From the NCBI GenBank assembly GCA_037954325.1, contig JBBMNZ010000001.1, forward strand, positions 14,481,758-14,545,757: 64,000 nucleotides of DNA, read 5' to 3'. The stretch comes from Fistularia commersonii. Lineage: Eukaryota; Chordata; Actinopteri; Syngnathiformes; Fistulariidae. The notes beneath the pieces were generated by a model that worked only from the letters and a program-made list of their open reading frames with translations, did not search any database and had not been told where the DNA came from. The first letter of the stretch is position 1, and every line of letters begins with the position of its first letter. The position numbers were made by a program, and so were the translations under genes. Positions 37,523-49,500 of this stretch are shown here, piece by piece.

Positions 37523-40500
37523 TACATACACATACATACATACACACACACATACACATACACATACATATACATATATATATCTCATCTCTACTTAACA
37601 GTATAATAAAGAAATAGAGAAGAAACTGTGTACTGGAAATGTTTGGTAATGAGTCCTGGGTCCGAGATTTCTCTTGGTATAGAGGTAATCATCAGAGTTC
37701 TTTCCACCTGCAACACATGATGCAACCGAGTGCAGGGGTGTTACAATCAGCAAAGTCATATTTATTGATCAATATTTGTCACTCAACAATAAATATGGGC
37801 CTGATCTCTGCATCTCTGCTTCAAATGAGGCTCTTGGAAGTGTGTTTTCATTTTTCCCATGGGACCAAAACACAATAAAATGAAGGATTTAATCAGTATC
37901 TATAGTACAGAATGTCTGTCAATCTTATGTGGTCTTACATTTATATCACTTCATATGTTTAATAATAAACATAGGTTGTGACACGAGATCTATAATTTGT
38001 ATGAACGTATGTAAGTGATTTGTCTACAGTCCACTCATGCAGCCAACTAGATAACTGACTGTTATGAAGCCAGTATGTAGTTTAAAGTAAGTTATTGACT
38101 TTTTGACTAATGCTATCATATAATTATCATAATTTTGGGATAACAAGCAATTACAGCCTGAAAACATCATTGCTCTAGAGGAGATCTGCATGGAGGAAAG
38201 GGCAAAAATACTAGCTACAGTGTGTGAAAACCTTGAAAAGACTTAAAGAAAACATTTGACCTCTCTCTTTGCCAACAAAGGGTATATAACAAAGCATTGT
38301 GATGAACTTTTGTTGTTGACCAAATATTTATTTTTCACCATAATTTGCAAATAAATTATTTAAAAAATCAGACAATATGATTTTCTAGATTTTTTTTTCT
38401 CAGTCTGTCTCATAATTGAAGTATACCTATGATGAAAATTACAGGCCTCTGTCATCTTTTTAAGTGGGAGAACTTGCACAATTGGCGGCTGACTACATTT
38501 TTTTTTTTTTTGCCCCACTGTAACAGCCAGTATTGTTTTTCTCCAAAATGACAGACCTTCTCATCCTCCCCGTACTCCAGCCGCATTGCATGGTGAGCCA
38601 TGCAAAGCGATGTGATGATGAAAAAAACGAGAGCGAAGATGCAGTGGAGCCACAGAAAGTTGTCTCTGTGAGGCACAAAACCACCACCATTATAATTTAA
38701 ACAAATATAGACAGAAATGTAAAATATGATGTCATGGCCCTGTTGAACTTACCTTTCACTAACATTAGCCAGAGTTGTTCTTCCAAAGTTTTCAGGACTG
38801 TCTCCTGTAGAAATAATGGATTATGACACAGACAGATTCGCTTCAATACGACTAATGGGGAAGCCCTCCTCTAAGTGGTGGGTGACGCAACTAGAGAGAA
38901 ACATCACTATTTAAAGAAAATAAATCAAAACCAATGCATTAAAATTTCACTCATCCAAATGAAATTTCAAGCGAAAATCCAATTTCACAATAAGCCTTAC
39001 GCTTTAGACTTGAGCAATCTTTTCTTTTTTTTTTTTGCTGTTGCCATGGAAGCCAGTCGCTGTGTGTTTGTTTATTTAACAAGTTGGGTGACACTCTTCA
39101 GAGATGACAACCAGTGCATAATAAACCGCTTGTGGGGAGAGCCCTGCTCTTCGTAGTTCCTGCAATTGCTCCTGCCTATAGCCCTTAATGACTTACTCAT
39201 AATTACAAAACAAGCACACAACTGCCAAAAAGCATTTTTGTCACTTTTAGCAGTTGGTTGTGTGCACCATACCACACTTGACACCCACATGCGTGTATAT
39301 TTAGAGGAAATTAAGCACTTTCTATTTCGACAATCCCACTTGAAGAAGTGATTGATGTGCTGCCAGTGGTATGCTTGAAACTTTCGTTAGATGGAATACA
39401 GGTTTTTAATGTGTCTTAGGACACACTGTAGTATTTTGTGCTTTGTTCCCCTTTTTCTTTATTAAACTTATTTAAAATAATATTGAAAATTGTATTGACT
39501 GTTTCTGAGAAAGACTCATTCTGGCTTCTCATTCACTCACTCACATAGCACTTTTTATGTTTTATGCATTCTGGTGTGTACGTGAATAACTCTCTGTGTG
39601 TGGCCTAGCCTCTCCTCCTGTGTTACTACTGCCTCTCTGGTGGTTAAGGGTATCCCTTGGCTTAGAAACAGCCATCTAGTATATCATATGAGGGCACAAA
39701 ATACCAAGGAGGTTTCCTGAAAAGTTGATGGGCAGGATTACAGCCAAAGACAGCAGGCAAACCACAGTCATTAGCAGGATGATGTGGCGCTGGAAGGACA
39801 GGTATGTGACAGCATCCGTGCCACATTTGCTTCGAATCTCCTCATCCCTGCGGAAACCGAGTAACAACTATGAACAAGGACACACATGTCTCACACTGTA
39901 TTAGGGATTACAAGAGTGAAGAAGTGGTCCATAAGGCTCACAAGACAAAGGTGAGGGTGTAGCAAGAACCTTTTTCAGATATAAACCGATTAGTAAATAC
40001 AAATGAAGTGATAAATATTACCTGTTGTAACTCACATGGTTTTAGAGGACATTTTAAAAACAATAGCTTAAGTAGCTTTTAATTTAGCTAAAAATTACAT
40101 AAATATAGTCAAGAAAAAGAACATGCAAGAAATGTCATAAACATCAGAAAAGATGACATGTGTAGAGTATTACCTAAAGATTCAATAACATTTACTGAAA
40201 AAAAGCAAAAAATTACATTAGCATCCAGCACCTTTACTTGGGGTCTGGATTTGAGTATTTGATTTAATGACTGGTCATTATAGAAAATTATGATTTTTTT
40301 TTTTTTTTTTAAATTTCATCGCAGTATACATGCAGATGTGTCTCTGGCCATGAACGCAGGACCTGGAGCTTATACTTAAAATACGACACGACCGCTTTGG
40401 TGCTTGAAGATGTGGTTTTACGGAAAGGAGGTTCAGGAAACCCGATGTCATAAAATAGAACAGAAAAAAAGAAGAAAAGAGGTGCATGCTAGGCTCATGA

Positions 40501-43500
40501 GGGCCCACACATTGAGAACTCGCAGGGTGGGTTTGCACTTTCCCAGCGATCCCAGAGTGAGCCACTGGCAAAATAACTAAAAAAAGATGCAGCCAAACTC
40601 CACTATAATACTATGGAAACTGTGGAAATCTGTTGTGTCAGTCAGACTTGAGCAAAGTGCAAATATTCAAAAGGAGACATGGCACCAGCGGTTGCGTGAG
40701 CCGAGTCTTGTTTGTTTTTGCTGCTAAATGAGATATAACGTTACTTTACATCATCTTTGAGGACGGAGGGCCAATAAATAGATGGACGGCTGAGATGAGA
40801 GGCTAAAATAATTACAAGGCCAACTTCTTTGTATACTTACTTCATATGGTAAAGTGTTGTGAGCCACAAGCAGAAGCTCTGGAAGGGGAGGAGAATCATA
40901 AAACATCCAGTGGATTGGTTATTAAAGATAATGAGTGACATATGTATGCAAGTCTGGGCTCAAAATCAGGCTGCTTGCAAGAATCTGGTATCTGCATAGT
41001 AATAAGGACTGAAGGGTGAATCAGAAATGGATATTTAATAGGTTTAGCCTGGAGCTGTAACTCCTGGACTGCAGCCTCAGCTCTGTGTCAGCATGGGGTG
41101 ATGACTCCAGTCTGACTCTTTGTCTTACACAGTTATAAACCAAAAGAGAATGATGTCACTTTGTTGCACAGACGGCAAGAAGTCACAAACGGACCAGTTG
41201 AGTCATGATCCAGATTTTCCTCTAAATAGCTTGATGAGCGAATAAAACAACCTACATACTGCACAGTGTCTTTAGATGATAAATTACTGAGAAATTCAGC
41301 TTGACAACTTGGTAAAATGTATTTAATAGATGGCGACGTGGTGAGACAGACAGTCGTCACCATTGCCTTAGATTTCGAAAGACTAACATACCAAAAATAT
41401 CTGAATCCCAAGCGTTTAAAGCGGTCTTCAAACGCCTTAATAACATTTTTTTTATTTCTTATTTTTAGGGGCATATTACTCTAAGGAAGAGGAAACTTAG
41501 AGAAGCATCTGCAATGCTTAAAAAGCAAAATAAAACAAAAATGCAAGGTAAAAGGACATTACTCAGCATTACTCAGCACTACTCTATTAAAGTGAGTGAG
41601 GCAGGAACTAACTCAGGACATAAAAATCGAACTTCACAAAAGAATTAAATGGAGGATACAGCCAAACTAAACGAAACTTACCATGTCCTTTGTCTCAGAG
41701 TCAGAAGGGCTGACCTCAGAAGGAGACTTCTCTTTCTCACTTGGTTCTCCGTAAAATAAAGACGTGAGACTAAAGTAGGAAGACAAAATGATCACCAGAC
41801 CGACTGTGGCCTCGTGAACTGAGTGCAGCCTCTGTCTGGGGCCATTTACCTGTATCGATCGGAGTCTTGAGAAACAGGAAACATTCATTAATTCTATTGT
41901 GATAATGTTACTCTTTTGGCTGTCGACAGCTTGTCCAATTAAATGATGTAATTCGGTTAGTAAAAGAGATAGCTGCTTGGAGAGACGCACAGATGCTGCT
42001 CTCTGGTGCTTAGAAGCAGTGAGAAGTAATCAAGTAACTCACAAAGGCATCATGATGGACTCACAAAGTTAAGAAAAACAATTGGGGGAGAAATTTGCTT
42101 ATTGGCAATATTAATTATGCCATTCATTTGGGGGGGGGGGGAGAGCTGAAAGAAACTGCTAGACCACATCATTGAACACTAAACTATTACAACAGACACA
42201 CCATGATACAGCTTTATATACAAAGTAGTATTGAATGTGCAGTAATAACTTCAGCATCTGAAAATATTGATTCGTTTTTGTTTTAATATCTTTTGAAAAG
42301 TTATTGAACTGAAAACTATGTTTACCTTTTCCTTTAGCTTGTTCATAACCAAGCCTGTTTAGTAAATGTTTCTCCTCAAGGCAATTATTTGCAAAATATC
42401 AATCATGTTTCTAGACAAAGAAATGTAAAGATATCACATATGGACACTGAGTTGGAAATTTTCCATCATGAAGTAAAATATTTGCATGACATTTGGTCCC
42501 TTGCACTGAGCTTGGGCGCAATTTTTCTCAGGGCGCGCTGAACCCCCAACTAGTCGCATCCAGAATAATAGGTTATAAGTTTGATTAATTATGTAATGTA
42601 AAGTATATTATATAGCACAACAAATTATTTATTGTATCATAGTACCTCTGAAAATATACTAAAATAATCAAAAATTAGGAAAACTAGGGCCATCTTTTAA
42701 TGAAAATTTCATGAACACACCTCTTTATATTCATTGATAGTATTCAATGATATTCCTTGAAGGAACCTACAACATTAGTTTTACCAGAATTTAGTTTTCC
42801 AGCCCTGTTCTCAGGGCAGTGATGACAGTCTCTCGGTTACAGCTTAGCAACCACTGCTGCAGTACTCTTTACAGTCAGCAAGGGGCGCTGCACCATCAGC
42901 ACCCAGGAATGATTCCAAAAGGATAATTTCTCCATCTTAAATGTGGTCACAGCTGGAAAAACCACTGGCTGAATAAGAATGCGTCGGAGCGAGACAGAAA
43001 GAATGGGATTTACCTGTCATTCTCCATCAGCAGAGCTAGTCGCCCATAGTCCCATGCCGCTTTCCTCAGACAGGAGAAGATGAGCAAAAGAAACTGGAAC
43101 ACAGACCAAAACCATGAATGTAGGTCCAATGAATGATACATAGGTTCAAACTTCAGCATTGATATTAAGTATGTACAACTGTATGGTTATAAAATAAATA
43201 TTATTATACTTACTGCAATTGCAATACTGTATATGTAAAAAGGAGTTTAAGGAAATTGTTGTTGAATTGCTTATGAATTTAATGGAATCAATAAATGCTT
43301 TTCAAGAAATATTTATGAATTTAAAGAAATTTTCATTTGGGTTTGATTGAAGGCTGTTTTTAAGGACAATTTTTCTATTGAGAAAGTTACAAGATAGCTG
43401 TATGGTTGTGCGATTATTATTTCGATTCCCATCTCAGCTGAACCGAGGACTCTAATTTTTGAATTGAAAGAATGCTTTGTTGAAGAAAAAGCACCATCAC

Positions 43501-46500
43501 ACCAACCACAGTACTGGACTTCAAGAGCAGGAGCCAAGCCAAAAGCCATGATTTGGGATGAGAGAAAATAAATACATGGTACATCAACTGTTTTGATAAT
43601 ATTCAAACATTATAATATGGCTCTTGGTGTCATAGACTCATTTCCAATGCAGTTTTCACATCTGGAAGCATGCAGAAACAGATAAGATGAAAAGCAAAAG
43701 AATCAATTTTATATTTCACAATTAAGCTTTGGAATCCCTGTATCACTGCTTTGTGGTCACCAACATTCTAATTTGACACTTATCGTGATTTAATTATGTG
43801 TATGAAGATTACATTTACCGTTGTTTTACAATTCAGTGATATTAAACCTTTATTATTATTAACGTCCTCCCCAAAACACTGATAATAAGCTATCTTCTTT
43901 TTTTAGAGTAGTGTGTGGTTGTCTTGGAAACTACCAAAGACAGGCCAGCATGCACACAGTTACACATGCTGTGAGTGCTAATGCTGAATGAATATGGTGA
44001 ATAGAAAGAAAATATAGGGATAGCCCCGATTCTACCATAAATAAGAGAGCAAACTGAAAACGGAGTTAAAACATACCCTATTCTACACAGTGGTGGATTG
44101 ATGCAGAATGACTATACATTTAAGTGCATAAGTTACTGATGATGAATGAATGCTGACCGAAAAAGGAGCAGGAGGGTTGATGAATGTTGGATTTCAATTA
44201 CAACGTGAGGAATGTTGTCACCAAATGTGGTTTAGCGGGAAGCGAGTCATCCATGTAAATGGGAGAAAAACCCCAATAAATGCCCAATGACTTATTCATT
44301 ATTAATCCAAAGAGATACATAGCAACAATGGCAACCTTGATTGAAGTTAAAGTTGAATAATGACAGAATATGGTCACACTCGCAACTTAAATAAGGAAAA
44401 CAAGTCCTGCTCAGTAACTGTTTTCTGTATAACCTCCCTCTTTTATTTTATTTTGTCTTGCGTGGGCATGCACTCTTCAAGTCCCACAGATGATTTAGTC
44501 AGTATGATGATGGAATTAATGCAGAGGCGTGCTCCTGTCACCTGGGGGAGGGGGCTTTGACTCATCTAGTCATTAAGAGAGAGTGCTCAACCCTCCATGT
44601 TGTCTTGACAACCAGACATCGATAAAATGAGCCAATTAGAATGTGGAGGTGGCAGGTTGGGAGTGATATCAGTGCAGAGATCAAGCCTGACAAGGTCTGA
44701 CAGTGGAACTAAAAGAGATGACAGCAGAAAGCAGAAGCCTCTGATTATCTAAAAAACAAGATAAAAATGGATGTAAGTATGTTTGTAAACAATGCATTGG
44801 ACCAATGGAGAGGATTCATTTCAATAGGAAGTGTGCATGACGCTTGATAGGATAAAAATTGAATGAATGTCATGTGGTCTTTGTGCATGTTTGTCTGCAT
44901 TATTATGCCAGTGTGTTTGAGTGTGTGTGTGTGTGTGTAGGGGGGGGCTAAAGCTCATCATGAAGGCAGAAATGCTCTGGTTCTTTAATTCCTGCCTAGA
45001 AGGAATGCAAAAGAGAATCTAAATAAGAAATAAACAAATAAGAAAGAAATATGAGCAAAATATGAGGAGCAAGCTTCAGAAGCTGAAGATTTGGGTGCTG
45101 ATTTTATTGCTGAGCATCTTTGATATACATTTTAACCTTAGTCTTCCCAACAAAAAAAAGGCCAAAAATTTAGAAGTAGGCCTTTCTCCTCCAATTGCAG
45201 ACAGGGGTAAACCTACAAACAAATGTTAACGACAGACAAATTTCTAAATATTTCCAAAAAATGCCAAATTGTTATAAAGCATCACCAGGGACCAAATTAA
45301 GGATTTTTTTTAGTATAATATTTTATCTCCATTAAAACCTGACTTTTGAAAACAGCACAGCACTGTTACAGCTGCACTGAAGGTCCTGAATTATTTATTT
45401 GAGACTGTACAGCAAAAAAATCTTGGTTTGCACTATTTGCCAAAAGTACTTGACACTGTAGATCCCAACTCCTGATACTCCTGATCATATTGGCTTATTA
45501 GATTATCTAAGCATGCAACTGTTTGGTTCTCCAACTATCGATTCAACAGAACACAAAGTGTTCAGGTAGCTGTAGCTCCCTCTTTCTTTCTGAACTACCA
45601 AAGCAGTGCCCCAAGGTTTAGTGCTGGGACCCATTTCATTTTTTAATCTACATGAACAATCTCTGTAATAACGAAAATACATTGTGTTGTTTTTATGCAG
45701 ATGACACTATCATTTTTTGCAGTTTAACACTCACTCCAGCTTTTGAGTTTTTACAAGCTGCTTTTAATGTTATCCGGTCTTGTTTATTTTGATTGATTAA
45801 ATTGGTTTGAAACACAGATAAAACCAAGCTTGTGGTTTTGACCTGATACAAAGGTGCTACCCCAGAGCATTATAAGTATTGACTAAAAAGGTGGGTTCGA
45901 GCTCTATAAAGCTCTAAATTACAAATACTTGGGCTTTATCCTAGATCAGGAGCTCTCATTGAAGGCTAATATAAATACTCTGGTTCGTAAATTTCAGGTG
46001 ACACTTGGGTAATTTTTTGAAAATAGAACCTGCTTCTCTCAGGGTTATCCAAATGTATCTTGAACACTGTTTTTCATTCAGCACTGAGATTTTTCATTGG
46101 CTGTGGTCGCCTCACCTACCACTGTGAATTGTTTAAGAGATTGAATTTGCCTTCCCTGACTGCACGCACATACACACATTGGCTTACCTTAACATATAAA
46201 GCTCTTTTATATTTGATTCTGCCTTATTTGTGTATTTTGATGCAAAAACAAGAGGTCGCTTGCCTTGCGTTCTTGTTCCACTTTTGTTGTTCAATTGGTA
46301 AGAATGGAAATACACCACAGGCTGATTTGAAACCCTGAGGTTATTCCACTTAGAGTTTTCTGCTCAATCCTGGGGGACAGACCGTATGACATCTTTGAAC
46401 ATTGCCTTTTCAAGTTCTTAAATTGTTGTTTTATTAGTGAGTTACAGCTACCGCATATTTTAGTGTAAATGTTATGTTTTTAAATTGTACTGTCACATCT

Positions 46501-49500
46501 GGAAAAAAAAGAGTTCTTAGGACAAGTGCTGCTGACCTCGTGGGCAGGTCACTCTTGCGAAAGAGATCCTGATCTCAATATTTTTTACATGGTTAAATAA
46601 AGGTTCATAAATTAAAATAATTCATCGAAGGAATTCAGAGGTTTCAAGTTGATATCACTTGAGTGAATAAATCCACATATTCCAAATAATATATAATCTT
46701 TAGATTACATACCCTGTCAAAATTTACTTTCATACATCAAGATGTAAACAACATATCTTTAAATTATAAATAAATAAATAACTTAGGTTTTCTTTTTTTT
46801 TAATAGATGAAAAGTTTAATATTTAAAGTCTCTCAACACAACTGTTCTAGTGTTGTGTTGATGACAGATCAGAAAACGTCACAATAAACAACACAATATA
46901 AGAAGATTTGTCAAAGCGTTCTTTAAAAAAAAAGCGCGTTACTCAATAAAACAATAAAGATATAAGGGATTTGTCCGGAGCACACAAGAGAATTTGAAAT
47001 CTGATGTTAAAAACATGAGTGAGCACAGACCAAACGAGAAATGCAGGGTCCACTATTGTGTGATTCATGAGGCTGAAGCAAATTCTCAATGCAGAGAGGG
47101 ACTAGAATGAATAGTAAGGGGGCTCAAAAAGTATTACTGTTGAACGCTTTTTCTTTATCGACTTCAGAAATTCGCCTAATTTTACTCATAAACTAAGTAT
47201 GTAGTTAAACAACATTTACCAGTGTTGCATAAAATAACCAGTGCCAGGCAAATTGCCTTGTGGGGGTTTTAATTAAACCAGTAGCTCAAAAGATAATCAT
47301 TGGCCTTTTAAGAATTCAATTGTGAAGTACAGCAAATGCATATTACATTATGGCTGCAAGTAGTAATGTGTAGACTCCATTCATTTCTATAAATAGTAGA
47401 AGTGAATGTAACTTTTTATTTTCATTTAAACAGTTGACACCCTGTCAACTGTTGTCAGGAGTGTCAGGGGCAATGCAAAGCAGCCATTACTATGGTTTTT
47501 AAATGCACCGAATTAGCATTTCCACATCAAATGGGTAAGCTAAAAATGCCTTGTACGCTGCTTGGGGCCAGATGAATTGTTCTCAAATTATCCCCATTGT
47601 ATAGCAGAAATCGACAAGCAGCACAGAACGGAATAGAGTGGGGAGTGATGGGGAGCTGACCCAATGGGAGGCTCATCTCTTTTTGTGCCTGGAAAGATAA
47701 AAGAGGTTGCAGACTTGTTTAAGACTCAGCGTACTGTGTGGGGAGGAGGGACTCCGTGTGAGCTTCATGCAATACAAACAGAGAAAGTGTTGAAAAAGAA
47801 AATGCATATCTAAACAAAAACAAGCATGCCCTCTGCTCGCAGTGTGCAAAATGCAGCTCAGAGGGCATCGCCATCGAGGAAGAAATCCTGGGGAGGGAGA
47901 CCCAGTTTTTCTAGGCTCTGCAAAGCTGGAAATTAACACATGTTTGTGTCGGGAAGAAAAAGTTACATATCAAGAGCAAAGAATGTAAGAGAGGAAAAAG
48001 CAGCCTGTAAAAGGTGACAAAATCCGGTGTACCCTGAAAATCTGAAATTTTATTCTTGCACTATGCCCAACTGACTCATAGTGACATCCATGTTTGCATC
48101 ATCTGTGATATCACAACAAAGGCTATAAAAATATATAAACCAAACATTTTTTCATCTACAATTCTTTGAGATTAAACACTGAATTACTGTGCAAGCCGCA
48201 ACTCGGTTCTCACAGATATCTACATACAGGTGTGAGCAGACCTGAAACCAGTAAACTGTATTGTGTTGAGAGACTTGAGGGTTTGATACTAGAATCGTGC
48301 TGTTGTTCAAGTGACAACTTTAAGTGTAGTAAATATCCCGTAGACAGGTACATGGATACATACAAAGCTCTACTGAAAGACTGTTGAACGGACTTTCATC
48401 CACATTTCCAACTTCCAACATTCATCTGGATTTGCATCGTAACTGTGGCAGGGTAGATAAACACTGACTGAAATACTGTGAATAGCTCATTATGAATTTA
48501 TGCAGGAAGGGAATGATCAACAGTATGACCTCTTATCTCCTTAACCTCATGAAAATGATCAGAGATAAGGGTGCTACAGAAGGGAATGAATTGTTGTTAG
48601 ATGATGACAACAACAACAACACACTCATTCTCAAGTGTTAATTTCATTCTCCATCACAGTAAAATTGATTTTAGCCACCGAATGACTTTGTCCCAGTTGC
48701 CAAACCAAGAGAGTGAAGCATTAAAAAAAGTTAAAAAAAAATGCCATCACTGCAGGACCAAGCAAACAACACAGTGTGGTACAAACAACATTCCTAACTG
48801 AAACAGTACAAGATGTTACAAAAACTGAATGGGAATATGACATGGATTCTCTTTCCACATAGCATGGCCATCACAGATCAAACATTGGCAAACAACATCC
48901 TGCCTGGTTCGGTGACTTGTATGAAAAAGGAGTCCAAGGAGTTAATAAAATGAAATTAAATCACCAGATGAATGTAAATAAAGGCAGTGTCACAGCATTA
49001 GATGTGGGAATGCCAAAAAAAACCCAAAACATCTTAGACCACAGTTGTACCGATGACATCAGTGGGCATCGCTGGAGAACTGACCAGACTGCCATCATAA
49101 TGATATCAAGGGCAACAATGTTTGGAGGTCAAACAGTCAAGATCCTTAAGTTTGTCTCCACCATCTGTCAGAAACAACTATTAGAATAAATAGCAGAAGG
49201 ATGTTGTGCTGCTGCTTCCAAACACATATTCTGTTATCCCCCTGCTGATTGAACTTGGCTGTATAATGAAATAAGGATAGTCATATTGTTCAAAATTGTA
49301 TCTGTTACAAATTAAAATTGTCATCACTATATATGTGACTTCATTAGCTTTAAGGAAGATCCAAAAAACTTCTTAGATCCTATGATCAAACCTAATGGAG
49401 TTTCTGATGAGTTCAAGGCTGAAATCCAAAATTTGTTAATTGTATAAATTTGTCTCAAGTAGCACAATTTTGTCAATTACACCAGAGACACCTTTACAGG

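Noticed and set aside
37295..37617. ORFs rich in Tyr-Ile and Tyr-Val repeats
   Set aside because: Translations of the TG/TA/CA microsatellite.
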